From Taeniopygia guttata (taxonomy: Eukaryota > Chordata > Aves > Passeriformes > Estrildidae): DNA of 64,000 nucleotides. Made by a program: the position numbers and the translations under genes. This document shows, piece by piece, positions 42,901 to 54,145 of the stretch (position 1 is the stretch's first letter; the number at the start of each line of letters is the position of its first letter). The notes under the pieces were generated by a model that was not told the origin of the DNA, did no database searches, and worked only from the letters and a program-made list of their open reading frames with translations. The stretch is from the NCBI RefSeq assembly GCF_048771995.1, contig NC_133032.1:16000501-16064500 (forward strand), read 5' to 3'.

Positions 42901-45900
42901 TTAGTTATAAAAGAGGGAAAAGAGAGGAAGTTTATTTTGACCTTGCAATGTATAGAATTTTAAAAGTGACAGTGGATTGGAGAATCAAATTCTACTTCTC
43001 TAACTACACTGGTTAAACTAACAGTCTATCAATTCTCTCTTCTCACAAAGAAGAATGTAAAACAATCATTGTTTACATGAACAGTGTGAGAAACTCTAGT
43101 AGAAATATGTAAACATCAGAAGATATAGAAAACTTTTAAAAGAACTTTAAAACTTTTAAAAAACAGAGTAACACATTGTAAGTTGCTTTGCCTATGTTAA
43201 GCATTGCTGTAGTAGTCAACAGGATTGTTTTTCTGAAGAGAAATTCGTGTGCATCCATTCTGGTTGGTAAGCTATGAGTATCTTGCTCTAATAAAAAAAA
43301 AAATTAGCCTTTCACCAATATCAAAAATGCACAAGGGAGGGCAGTAAATACATATTGGTAGCTCCTTGGATTATGGGCACCTCAGAGAGAAGTGTTTGAA
43401 AAGGACCTACTAAGTAATGGATGTTTCCATTTAAAAGTACATGTTTGAATTAAATTATTTTTCGTGTGGTTAATCTATTGAGATTCCAGTATTTCAGGTC
43501 TCATTAACTGAAAATTGCATTACTTCTGTCACTGCTCAAACTGAGGATTCTGGGATTTGCTCTGTAAGAAGGAGAGATTCTGTTAGCCCTAAAAGTAATT
43601 GAAGACTGTATTTCCTTGTGTCAGACCCCATTACAAGGGGAGAGAATTTTTAGGAGGCAATAGGTGAAAATATGTTGTAGTCATATAGAACCAAGAAGTA
43701 TCATCAAGTGCTTTATTTGCTAAGCCTCTGGCATATTTTAATTCTTTCTGCTGTATTGAAAACAAGACTCCTCTGGTGGCAGCCAGTGATGGGTGTGCTA
43801 CCTTACAGGCCTTGTGCAAGTCACAGTTTGGCTTCCTTCTTACCACTAATGAAGAAAGTTAGAAATGTGAGGGGAAGCAAAATTACTGAAACATTATGTA
43901 CATAGTACTTCCTACTGTATATTCACCTCTTTTAGATGTTGTCCACATGTTGTCTGTGTTCAACATTTTTATTGTACTGTTGCGTGGAAATACTATTTTA
44001 ATTCTGGATTATTTTTGCATGCTTATTCAGCTATATAAAATGCAAATTGCTACATACAGTTGTGATTTCTTACAGCTCTGTCAGTAGTGCAGACATAAGA
44101 GTTGTGTAAACAATGCATTTTCACAATTTTAAAAAAGGCATTTCTAAATTGTGTTCCATATAAATATGTTTTTTAATGTAATTCATTGATTCGGAAGAAG
44201 TGGCTGGTTTTGTGTAATCTCTTAAATCAGTAAGTGTAAAGAAAACTTATTTTAGCTAATACTGGTTTATGAAGAGTGGTGAAGGTGCCAACAAATTATC
44301 TTTGTTTTGAGAATGAAATGAGTGTAAAGACTGCACATGTTTTTACTGAGTTCCTACATCAAGTATTGTAGAGCTGTATTTTAACTGCTTAGTACCTCTG
44401 TCTCCAAATATAAATATAAATGTTGGTAGTACCAAACCATTAAGAATAAAACTTGTTTGTGCTGAACTATGTCTTATCTTTCTCCACACTAAAAATGTAA
44501 CTGAATGATAAAGTGCTATTCATTTGCAGGTGCATTGCTTCTGCTTAAGGGCCCATGGTTGAAAGGACAGGAATTAGTAGCATGTTGTATTAGCCTTTTG
44601 TAGTGTATTTTGTTCTAAGCATCTTAATTTCCCTGTTTTGAATGCTAAGTAGCAAGAGTCTTGGTTTTGAACTAATACCCATCATGCATGTAAACGGTGT
44701 GAAAGAGCTGCTTAGTAAGTTAACACAAAGTGTTCTTGTGTCCGCCCTTGTGGAAATAGATACAATACAAACATTACAGCTGAACTCACGGCAAACTCCA
44801 TTAAGTAAAAACCTGGATTCATTGTCCAGAGGAAAGTTTGAATTGAATGTAAGCTCATTTTGTTGAATGTAATGTCAGGCTTTTAGGGGTTGTATTGAGG
44901 AGTATGGTTTTGTTAAGTTGAGACCAATTCATTAAGTTTTATTGCCTGGTGAGAAGCAGTAATACGTTATTGTGAAGCTTCATCAAATATTCATGGTTAA
45001 AAAGAAGTAGTAAATGTATTCAATCAAGTGGTCTTTTGGAGGTCTGAAAAGGTTTATGAAGTCTGCTCAGCTGATAGTCTCTAACTTTCACTATCTGAAA
45101 AGAATAATCTCTGAATTAAATTTTGGTGTCAGAATATTTTGTCTTCCACAGTATGTTAGACTACAGGTCAGATTTGCTGACAGTATTCATAAGTTGTACT
45201 ATTTTATGTCAAACTTTGTTTTCAAAACTTGCTTTTATTAGAATGCAGGATGTGGTTGTCTGAGTTTGTACTGTTTTGCAGCTGATTCTATAGACAGGCA
45301 TTTCAAGCAGGGGGCCGTAAGAATGCCAGAGTGTGCTAGCTGTCACTTTCCTATTTGGGAGCTACCGTTTTTGGTCTTTGTCCCTTTTTCTCTGCTTAGT
45401 TCTGCATCACCTAATACCTCTTGTAAGCTGCTTGTTTGGGAACCTGTGTTCTACAAGGCTGTGTAGCATGGCATAGTCCTGGTGAATTGCTGTCTAGAAA
45501 GTCTTGCCTTCTGAACATGCTGTGCCTACAGAATAGCTACCAATGCTTTTAGTCAAGCTTGAACAAATATAACAATCTCTAAGCATAAAAATGTTCATGA
45601 ACTTAGGCTATAATCAAGAGCTTTTTGATTCTTAAAGAGGCTGGATTGTGACATTTTTGATCTTATGAGTGCAGCTCCTTTACTTGTTGGAAGATCACTA
45701 ATGAACGGCAAGAATGCTTGCTTTTCTTTTTTCTCTTTCCATTTTGGCTTTTTAATTACTGATAGATATAGTACCATTGATATAGTGCCATGGTAGATAT
45801 ACATATGTTAATTTCTTAAACACAGCAGTGACATCAATGCTGTCTTTTTCTAATTTTCCTCCGATCCTTCCCCTTTTTGTAATCTTCAGGCAGATGATGT

Positions 45901-48900
45901 GGAAAGTAAAATTAGAGAAATCATTCCGCCTGGTTTTTGCACAAACACAGATGACTTTGTGTCTCTGCTGGAGAAAGAGGTCAACTTCAAGCCCTTTGGA
46001 ATGCTGTTGCACACATATTCTATTCATAACGAGGAAGCTGGTGAAGATATAATATATCAGATATACAAGGTATGGAAAATTAAGTTTATACTTTTGAGCA
46101 ACCAAATTCAACTTTATTTTGCAGAGATGCACCTTCTGTAGTGACTCAACTGTAGTGTATAAGTACTATAATTTTACCCATTTGTAAATTATTAACATAC
46201 TTTTTTATATCAGTGAATTTAATTAGGTTTTTCATAGTTCTTCCCCTTGCATCTGTGATAGGTTTCACCTGACTTCTCCTGGCTTTTTCCCTAGGCTGAC
46301 ATGACATGTCCAGGCTTTCGAGAATATCATGAAAGGCTTCAGACGTTCTTGATGTGGTTTATTGAAACTGCTAGCTTTATTGATGTAGATGATGAAAGAT
46401 GGAACTACTTTCTAGTGTAAGTACAGTTCTAAAGCAACAGTGGACCTTATTACCTCCACAAAGCCTGCATTTTAATTGTGGCTGGCCAATTATTGGAGCA
46501 GTATAATGATATTTTTCCCAGGAAAGAAAAAACATTGTTTATGAGGCTTGAGTTTTCCTCCATTATGCTTTGGGAAAGCTTGAGAATAGAGCTGAATTAA
46601 ATGCTGTTGTCCGTTAGAGCCCTGAATGTAGGCTTAAACAGTAAAATGAGCTTTGCCTGTGTTTTCTTTTACTTGCCACCTATTCATCTTTATAATAGGC
46701 AAGTGCACTGAAGTGCTGTAAAGAGGTCTGATTTATCCAAGTTGCTGCACACCAATTAAGTGAATTGTACATTCAGAACATAGCAGGTGTACCCATTGGG
46801 CCCTCACAGAGTAGCTTGCTGACACTGAAAATTCAGTTGGAGAATGGAAAAGAAAATGGACACTGCATGGGAGCGCAACTGTAATTGACCTGCTTGGCTT
46901 TCTGTTTTATCTGCAGATTTGAGAAGTATAATAAGGATGGAGCTACGCTCTTTGCGACCGTAGGCTACATGACAGTCTATAATTACTATGTGTACCCAGA
47001 CAAAACCCGGCCACGTGTAAGGTAATTGGTGGTGTAACTCGTGCCTTGCCTTTTATTTCAGAAGAGGGAACTGCTGAAGTTCCCAATACTTGTTTATAAT
47101 AGTGTTGATTTGTTTAAAAAAATCCCCATTATTAGCTGTCTATGCACTGATTTTTTTCATTGTTCCCTTCTTGAAGCGGAGGGAATCTCAAACAAGTTTT
47201 GAATATTTAACAATTTTAAGATCCTGTTAAAAACTACATTTTAACATGAAGATTGCACATACCTTAATCTAAAATAAAATTTTGTTTTGTTTTTAAGACT
47301 TCACGTTGTTTCCAAATGCTTGCATTTGAACTGAAAATGCATTCCTTTGTCTGTAGCCAGATGCTGATCTTGCCGCCATTCCAAGGAGAAGGCCATGGTG
47401 CTCAGCTGCTTGAAACAATTCATAGATACTATATGTCTTCTCCTACAGTACTTGATATAACAGGTTTGTATTACATTTTTAAGAAGGAGCTTCACAGGTT
47501 GTTAGCCCACAAGCTAACTTTTATGTTCATTTGTGTGAATTTAAAGCCTTTTGAAGATTTAGCTTCTGCTCAGTTCAGGATTAATAGTACCCTGGTTTAC
47601 AGAAGTGTATATGGTATAGCTCCTTAAATACTTAACTGGGAGAACAGCACACCAGGAAAATTCAATCCCTAGTGTGAACGGATTACCAGCTAATTAACTA
47701 TTTCATTGTGAGATACACAGCTGAGTTTGCCAAGAGATCAAGCTTTGTAAAGTCCTTGTTCAACTTACCTCTATTAGCCAAAACTCAAACTTGAGGCAAG
47801 ACACAACACACCTAAATAAAATAGCATATTTAATATTGGTGTGCAAGCTGAAATTTTACAGATAGTAAGAAAGTTTGTAGAGAACTCATTCTTTAGGAGC
47901 ACATATTGCTGGCTGAAGGTATCCATGATATTAGATGTGTGTGCACAAATACCTCAAACAAAAGATTGTGGAAATGGCAGATAAAGGGTCCAGGTGCATA
48001 ATAAAACTAACATGGAAAATTGCTACAGGCATGACATCAGTCCTGTGGTTTCAAGTCTAGTATAGGAAGAAATGCAGTTCAAACACATGTTTACCATTCA
48101 ATTCTATGTGTAGTCTCATCTTGTTTATAAATAATTCTCCATTCTAATTAAAACCCAACAGACCACTTGCTTTCATAATGTGTTGTTGCCAGATCATCAT
48201 AACAAAATAATCCACCTCATAATTTCAATCCGGTTTGTGGGAACCTAGGAAAGTATAGTTTGGTTCATTCAACAGGAACTCATGTGCATCATGCATTTTT
48301 CCTTTTAATAGTACAAACCTTTACATAGCTTTTATAATTGAGAATGAGGAAAGTCTTAACATGCTAGTGCATAAATCCTATGACATGTTCATGGCTCAGT
48401 GCCTTAAGTGCAGGGTTGTAGCAAACAGTAAATGTGCACTAAAACATTGGTTCATTTTTTTGTGGAGTGAAGCAGGAGAAGGCTTGCAATAGTCTACATG
48501 GCATGCAAGTTAGGAAAGTTAAGACTCTTTGAGAAGTATTTATTGTCCTTTTTGAGGGGGACATTGGACTTGGACTAACTTAATATGGCCAGAGTATTTA
48601 GTTAAATATAATCTAAAATTGTGAAATAAAACCTTTATTAAGTTATGTAAAGAGGAAATGAAGATCTAATTAATTACTTTGAAAAAGCTAATTTACTAAT
48701 TAAAATTATTTTTGAGTTTCACGTTTGCAGCAAATACTTTGTTTTGCTTATACCTTGTCATCCTGACACAAGCAAAATGTATGCTGCTAGTGCTTACTGG
48801 ACAGAAACTACCTCGTTCTTCTTTTAACTACTTTGAATGCAAAAGAAGGATTTAATTTACTTTAGTGCACTTATGCAATCTCATTAGCAGAATAAATGCT

Positions 48901-51900
48901 CTAAGGCTTGCCATACAAGATTAGACAACTCATGCACAATAAATTTTAACCCAACCCAGAAAAATAAATTGTTAGTTGTGCAGTGCCAGATACACCACGT
49001 GGCAAAAGCTTCTATCCCAGTCCTTCTTGGTAGCTTTGTTTTGCTTTTAATCATCCTGAAACTGCAAGTTTTAACTATTTACAGTGTACCTCAAAACTAA
49101 AGGAAAACACAGCTGAGATGAAAGCTGGTTAGCAATAAACTCCACTATGCCAGCTCCCAGAGAAACGAGTGTTGAAGGGGAAGCATGGCCCTGCTACTTG
49201 TTTGTAGTGAGCTTGTCTAAAGCAAGGAAGAATGTTTGTACATATTTTTCCTTCTGCCATATGGCCTCATGTTGATCTTAACTGTGGCTAGTTCTCCATT
49301 TCAGTGCTTTTTTCTATAGCAACAGTTTTGATAGCTATGGTCTCTTTTTTAAGTAAAATGAAAGTAACTTGAAATCACTATCAACTTTTGCTTAGATCCT
49401 TTCAGCTTTTTAATTTTGGATAATCTTGTCCTTTGGCTTCTTGTACCTTTTCCTTGCTAATAAAGACTAACTCCTGCTCAATACATGTCTTCAGCTAGTT
49501 TACTTGTATACATTAAGATATTTTCACTAATCTTTACCCACATTTTCCCTTTTGTGTTTCAGTAGTTCTACTACTGTCAAATATAAAATAGATGAAAGAT
49601 ACCAGAAGAAAGGTTTGAAGGCTTGTCTTTTTCCAAGGAGTTAAATGGCTTTAAACAAGTTTGTTTCATAATGCTTATTTACAATACGTACAGCACTAGG
49701 TACACAAAATATCAGAAGCTTCTCTTAATGTGACCTGTTTGTCTACTGTCAAACATCAAAACCTTAGATAACAGTGCTTACAATTAAGCACAGTTGTTTA
49801 TATACTGATAAATACTGCATCTGCTTTTGTTTTCCACAGTTCTTTGTAATTACATACCAGAGATAAGAAAACAAATAATGCTGATAAGCTTTTTTTATTC
49901 TTTCTAGCTGAAGATCCATCTGAGAACTACGTGAAGCTTAGAGACTTTGTTCTTGTAAAGCTCTGTCAAGATTTGCTTTGCTTTTCCCCAGTAAAGTTAA
50001 TGCAAGGTTTCAGTCAAGAAATGGTGACGGAAGCTCAACAAAAATTGAAAATAAATAAGGTATTAAATCAGTACTGTTGTAGTTGGAAATATTCTTATTA
50101 AACTAGTACAATACAGCTTAGTCTTAGAGAGGGACATGGAATTTACACACTTGTTTATTTTGATACTTGTTAAAGATGTATCAGGAAATATATGGTTCAT
50201 GATTTTAGATAAATGCCTTTTTTGCCTACAAATTTTAATGTAGAATTTGACATGGTTTTGATTTCTTTCAAGAGTGTGCAAGTAAATGTTGCTTTGGGAA
50301 TGCAGAATGCTAAAGTGGCAAACAACTTATTAATGCAACTCCAAACACTTGGAGAAGTAAAGAGTTAAATTGAACAATTAAATTTGCTGGTAATCTTGAA
50401 TTATTAAACTCATTTTTGAGTACGGTAGTGAAATAGCAGAGTTGTTTAATTAAAAATGTATTTGAGTGTGGTGTACTGAAGATTTTAAACCATGAGGGAT
50501 GGGCAGTGTGAAGCCATATTCAGATGTGTTCATGAAAATGGTATAGCATATATAAGTAAACTACATCTGCAGCCTTCTTTATTTTAAGTCTGAAAGAATA
50601 AATTCATTTGGTTTTTTTAACAGTATATAAACATGTGGTAGTGTAGCAAGCAAACCACTTTATTTTTGTTGTGTTGTTAAGAAAAAAATACTTGGTCTTA
50701 AATGCAAGTTAATACCTATATAGTAGCAACATAACTTTCTCCCGAGATGTCATACTTTCTGATCCTGATACCAAAAGCACTTCAGTTTTTCCATTTACTA
50801 ATTAATTTTCTTCTCCAGTAAATAGAAGAGTGTAAATATTGTTTCATTTTCATATTGATAACTTTCAGGGGGCCTTGTGAAGGGCAGTAGATACATGTGG
50901 ATTATTAAAAATATAATAAATGTATTATTTTAATAATTGTATTATCCAAAGTGGATACTGCTTGGTATTACTTCACGTCACTCTAGTTCAAGTTCTTGTT
51001 CTTAGAAGTGTTTTTGGACTCTGGCTTCTGGGCTTTCTGCTGTTCACTTACAGCAAGTCCTTTAAGCTCCTCTACGGCTGCTGCAACACTTGAGAGATCA
51101 GACACTGGGAGCATGAAAGAAAATGGTTTTCAAGTCAAAGGAAAAATGTTTATTCACTGAACTTACTAGATAGGACAGATTTATCCTTGCCCCGTCTTCT
51201 GATTAGATGAAGAATTACTCTAATATTTCAGTATTTCTGCACTTGGAGTTCTGTTGAGTGACCTCTTTATTCAGATGTGGTTTTTATTCTTTCTGTTCAT
51301 TAGCAACACACAAGACGAGTTTATGAGATTCTCCGATTGCGTGCAACAAATATGGGTGATGCAGAACAGTCCAGAAGCTATCGCTTGGATGTTAAAAGAA
51401 GACTGATTGGGCCCTATAAGGTGTATATAACTTAAGTATCATTTAATAGTTATTTCAAGGCTAATTATACTTGATTTTACTTTAATTTCCATAAATGTAG
51501 TTGATGCCAATTATGCTGCCAATCAACTACTGTTAGTAATGCAGTGTTCAGCTGACATATATACAGATGCAGAGGACATTTGTACATAGCAGCACTGAAG
51601 ATCCTGTGTACTGTTTCCTGCCCAGTTCCAGCAGGAGGTTACTAATAAGCTTATGCTGTCTAGCTACAAGTAGCATTACGCCCAGATGGGTTTAAGGGGG
51701 GAAAATGGTTAATTTCTTGAAGAGGTTAAAAACATACCTTAAATAGACAAGCCAGAAATTGGAAGAGAGTAAAGTTTACACTGCAGACTAGGTATGTTTT
51801 TAGATTACATTAGCAAGGAGGTGGTTGCTAAAGCTGCTGGGACCTTTATGCATGTGGCATGACGAGATTGGGATGACTGATGCAGCTGAGTGTGTTGCTC

Positions 51901-53914
51901 TCTGTATAAGTATTAATACAGGAAAGGAAAGATTTGGTATATTAGTTAACAGGGCATCACTCCAAGGAAGTGTAAAGGGTGAGCAGCTTGTGAAATTTCA
52001 GTTTCACTGTGGCTTCTCCATTTCTGACAAACTCTGCATTTTATTAGTAGATTGTGCTGGTAGACATATCTCCTTGATCATCTCTTTATTCTTCATGTGA
52101 TCCCTTTTGGAAGTAAATACCACTGCTGCACTGCTTTTTGTAATTGTTATACTTTGTTTGCTACTTGAATATGCTTTTCTGCCCAGCGCAACAACTTGTC
52201 CCCAAAGAATCCTCTTGAAGCTGCCCAGGTAAAATGTTACTGATGGCAGTTTTCAAAATCTTGTGTACCTGGATATGCTTGTTGTATATTTGGAGGGGGG
52301 AAACGGATATTGAAACAACTGGTTATCTGAAACATGCAAAGAGTTTGCTCTTTAGCAGGATCTGGAACTTAAAGATGGCCTAATAGTACAGTATCACATG
52401 TAGTGGGCATTTAAAAGGTGGCACTCTTTTTTCAGAGCTAATGTTTATAATCGAAACAAACACTCCTGTTAATCAGGCAGACTTTGAATTAATTCTAGAA
52501 TCAAGTTTTAGTTGTTCTACTGACAAAAGCTTGGCCAGAAGGTACTCATCTCTATTTTCATTTGGGCAGCTCATCATATGTTTTGAGTATATTACTCATT
52601 TTTTCTACACAGAGGTAATGTGAATCTAAAATTTAAACATCTATGCTGCTTTTCACATCCTTTCAACAAGGAAAGGCTTCTTGATTATTGGCCAGAAATG
52701 TGCTTGAACACCTCATCAGGACTTAAGTACAGAACCTTTTTTCCTGAACTGAACTTTGCCTATCTGTGGAATCTTTGGGATATTGTAAAAGTTTTTCTGG
52801 TCTTATTCATTACAGCTTACTGTAGTTTCCACTCCTCCCTCCTGACTCTCAGCATCAATCACAGAATTAAAAGAAATACTCCTTTGAGAGATAAGCGTAA
52901 AATTAGAGCACAAAAGCGCTTTGATTTTGAGGCTGTTAGAAATAGAGTAATTTAGTGAAATTTTGTTGTTTTAATACATTGATTCCATAGGTGTTGCAAA
53001 GATTTATTGGTAAGATACCAGGCATAGATAATACCTTTTTTTAAATTAAGTGTTGAATGATATTCTGGTTTTACAAAGCTAGAGAAGACTGAAGAATGAA
53101 AGTGCCTGAAGAACTGAATAGTTCAGAAATAGGTATCACCTACATAAAAGTATATCTGGGTAAAGAAAATAGAAAAGTATTATGAGGTGTTTTTAAGAAA
53201 CAGGTAAAAATCACATGTGACAGAGCAAGGACAACTCTTCTTCCTGTACAAATATGTTTATGCTTATGAATAATCTTACTGCTTTTCAGTGCTGTTACTG
53301 CTAGTCCCTGGTAACTTGAATAATTTGTAAGAGTTTGTGAAACTTTTTCTGTGTATTGGAGGCTTAAAATTAAAATTTTGACAGTTATTGGGAAGTTATT
53401 TGGCTGAGCAGTCACATAATGGGACACTAGTGTAATTAATGTTAATGGAGGACTAAATATCCTGGTCAGATTTCTACAATCAAATTTTTTGTGCCATACA
53501 TCTTCAGTAGTAGGTGTACTGTTAGACATAATCTGTTCGGTTAAGGAACAAAATTCCTCCCTTCTCTAGCTCATGGGCAATAGAGAAACTTTAACAGCCT
53601 TTAACAGAACAAACATGGTTACTGGTTCTCTTGGGATTAGGGGCATCTTAAAGAACTAGATACTGAAATAGAATAAATTTTAATGAAATGCCATATTCTT
53701 GATAATTACTGGCTGTGTTCAAACTACTGTTTGTTTGATTGCTTAGAAAAAACAGAGAGAACTTGCCAAGATGAGAAGGTGTCTAAGACCAGAGGAGATG
53801 ACTAATCAGTTGAACCAAATAGACCTAAACTTGCAACGTGAACAGTTAGAAGAGAGCTTCCAACAGCTTGTTTCAGATTACCGAAGAGTCCTAGAACGAC
53901 TTGCACAAGCATGA
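36967..53914 (+). CDS. HAT1: HAT1, type B histone acetyltransferase catalytic subunit, complete
   Basis: Acetylates newly made histone H4 (Lys5 and Lys12) before chromatin assembly, usually with the RBBP7/RBBP4 chaperone. Eleven coding exons close in one frame: 1227 nt including stop, 408 residues (human is 419). Conserved blocks in order: KKLAEYKCNTN near residue 9, FGYKGLKILLYYIAG near 56, IIPPGFCTNT near 103, then the GNAT core. The acetyl-CoA motif is QMLILPPFQGEGHGAQLLE at about 229-247, with the Q-x-x-G-x-G type loop QGEGHG at 237-242. Residues equivalent to human catalytic Glu187, Glu276 and Asp277 are present as E176 (FIET) and E265-D266 (AEDP). The difference from human is 11 residues missing near the N-terminus. 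The CpG-island promoter and SLC25A12 lie upstream and METAP1D downstream. Confidence 0.98.
37037..37116 (+). repeat. 27-bp minisatellite, 3 copies
   Basis: Units beginning GGGCAGGAAGGCTTGAGCTC, tandem three times with one or two differences, starting 64 nt into HAT1 intron 1 within the CpG island. The unit length is a multiple of three, so open frames persist through it. Confidence 0.95.
37161..37228 (+). repeat. 19-bp GC-rich minisatellite, about 3.5 copies
   Basis: CCGGCTGCCCCTCCGCCGC units in HAT1 intron 1, 45 bp after the 27-bp array. Confidence 0.95.
38017..38088 (+). CDS. HAT1: HAT1 exon 2
   Basis: 72 nt after the acceptor tttttttttcag; encodes GLTAMEKKLAEYKCNTNEAI then QLKL. Shorter than in human, lacking an 11-residue stretch between MEK and KLAEYK. 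Donor GTAATA. The exon also carries an in-frame ATG at Met7. Confidence 0.96.
38401..38476 (+). CDS. HAT1: HAT1 exon 3
   Basis: 76 nt, encoding VRFPEDLEDENTTFNPEYSH then QVFGD. Acceptor tttctcag, donor GTAAGT. A decayed CR1 fragment begins about 100 bp downstream. Confidence 0.97.
38578..38945 (-). mobile_element. Decayed CR1 LINE reverse-transcriptase fragment
   Basis: On the minus strand it resembles the middle of CR1 ORF2. Recognisable blocks are the stretch around CCATGAGCAGCCAGTTTCTC (plus strand), GAGCCATGGGGTACACCACT and TTGTGACCCAAGTCCAGCAG. Several deletions and stops are present, so it is non-coding. Lies in HAT1 intron 3. Confidence 0.7.
40094..40214 (+). CDS. HAT1: HAT1 exon 4
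   Basis: 121 nt, encoding DEVAFGYKGLKILLYYIAGN and continuing to KFDCVE. Acceptor tttctcag, donor GTAAGT. Hat1 N-terminal domain. A 5.7-kb intron follows. Confidence 0.98.
41285..41300. repeat. Perfect 16-bp palindrome TTTTGATTAATCAAAA
   Basis: Self-complementary sequence in HAT1 intron 4. Its core TGATTAATCA is two inverted homeodomain-like TGATTA half sites. Confidence 0.9.
42005..42020 (+). repeat. Poly(T) run
   Basis: Sixteen T in HAT1 intron 4, followed by CTCC. It resembles a polypyrimidine tract, but no exon follows. Confidence 0.9.
45890..46069 (+). CDS. HAT1: HAT1 exon 5
   Basis: 180 nt, phase 0 at both ends. Begins ADDVESKIREIIPPGFCTNT and ends IIYQIYK. Acceptor atcttcag, donor GTATGG. 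Confidence 0.98.
46295..46416 (+). CDS. HAT1: HAT1 exon 6
   Basis: 122 nt. Begins ADMTCPGFREYHERLQTFLM and includes WFIETASFIDVDDERW. Glu176 in FIET corresponds to catalytic Glu187 of human HAT1. Acceptor tccctag, donor GTAAGT. Confidence 0.98.
46917..47021 (+). CDS. HAT1: HAT1 exon 7
   Basis: 105 nt, encoding FEKYNKDGATLFATVGYMTV then YNYYVYPDKTRPRV; almost identical to human HAT1. Acceptor atctgcag, donor GTAATT. Confidence 0.98.
47357..47463 (+). CDS. HAT1: HAT1 exon 8 (acetyl-CoA binding)
   Basis: 107 nt, encoding SQMLILPPFQGEGHGAQLLE then TIHRYYMSSPTVLDIT. Contains the GNAT motif A that holds acetyl-CoA. Acceptor gtctgtag, donor GTTTGT. A 2.4-kb intron follows. Confidence 0.98.
49908..50059 (+). 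CDS. HAT1: HAT1 exon 9
   Basis: 152 nt. Begins AEDPSENYVKLRDFVLVKLC and ends EAQQKLKINK. Glu265-Asp266 correspond to human Glu276-Asp277. Acceptor tttctag, donor GTATTA. Confidence 0.98.
51304..51420 (+). CDS. HAT1: HAT1 exon 10
   Basis: 117 nt, phase 0 at both ends, residues 315-353. Begins QHTRRVYEILRLRATNMGDA and ends RRLIGPYK. Acceptor cattag, donor GTGTAT (a weak donor). Confidence 0.98.
52187..52228 (+). other. HAT1: Candidate 42-nt cassette exon in HAT1 intron 10
   Basis: Flanked by a pyrimidine-rich acceptor (gcttttctgcccag) and a donor CAG|GTAAAA. The length is a multiple of three, it is phase 0 on both sides like the neighbouring exons, and it has no stop. It would insert RNNLSPKNPLEAAQ after residue 353. 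This is inference only; intronic pseudo-exons of this kind are common. Confidence 0.25.
53747..53914 (+). CDS. HAT1: HAT1 exon 11 (last coding exon)
   Basis: 168 nt including TGA at 53912-53914. Begins KKQRELAKMRRCLRPEEMTN and ends DYRRVLERLAQA. Basic, then helical C-terminus. Acceptor gcttag. Confidence 0.98.
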   Translation, partial: KKQRELAKMRRCLRPEEMTNQLNQIDLNLQREQLEESFQQLVSDYRRVLERLAQA

Positions 53915-54145
53915 GGATCCTACTTGTACAGGAAACTTGCAGATATCTATACAGTGTTGTAAAACACATCCTTAATTGCCACTTAACTGCAAAAAAATCT
54001 CATGTGACATTTTAATCACATTAAAGGTGACTTGTGTTCCAGTGCATTTTGAATATTTTCTATTTTTGTGTTGTAGATTTAAAAATGTACTTTAGGTTTT
54101 GGGGCACTTCTTGACAAAATAAAAAATGTAGATTCTCAGATACAG
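53915..54145 (+). other. HAT1: HAT1 3' UTR (end approximate)
   Basis: About 230 nt from the stop codon to shortly after an AATAAA signal. A T-rich stretch follows, as expected downstream of cleavage. The exact cleavage site cannot be read from sequence alone. Confidence 0.75.
54118..54123 (+). terminator. HAT1: HAT1 polyadenylation signal AATAAA
   Basis: Canonical AATAAA 204 nt after the stop codon, followed by GT/T-rich sequence (tgttatttcaattg) about 25-35 nt further on. Confidence 0.8.

Larger units (their letters stand above)
40215..45889 (+). other. HAT1 intron 4
   Basis: 5.7 kb. Contains the 16-bp palindrome and a poly(T) run. No exon or transposon recognised. Confidence 0.8.
47464..53746 (+). 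other. HAT1 introns 8-10 (around exons 9 and 10)
   Basis: Intron 8 spans 47464-49907, intron 9 50060-51303 and intron 10 51421-53746. No transposon recognised. Intron 10 holds the candidate cassette exon and two chance open frames (up to 129 codons) without family resemblance. Confidence 0.8.

Noticed and set aside
45752..46132. 126-codon minus-strand frame over HAT1 exon 5
   Set aside because: Antisense shadow of a conserved coding exon.
49562..49611. Possible extra exon in HAT1 intron 8 with tttcag and AAAG|GTTTGA borders
   Set aside because: In the phase required after exon 8 it meets an in-frame TAG, and the donor is weak. A poison exon cannot be excluded, but nothing supports it.
52441..52955. 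Two overlapping plus-strand frames (60 and 111 codons) in HAT1 intron 10
   Set aside because: Different frames, no similarity to a known family, no splice signals, and lengths expected in AT-rich introns.
53140..53529. 129-codon minus-strand frame in HAT1 intron 10
   Set aside because: No recognisable domain or codon pattern; probably chance.
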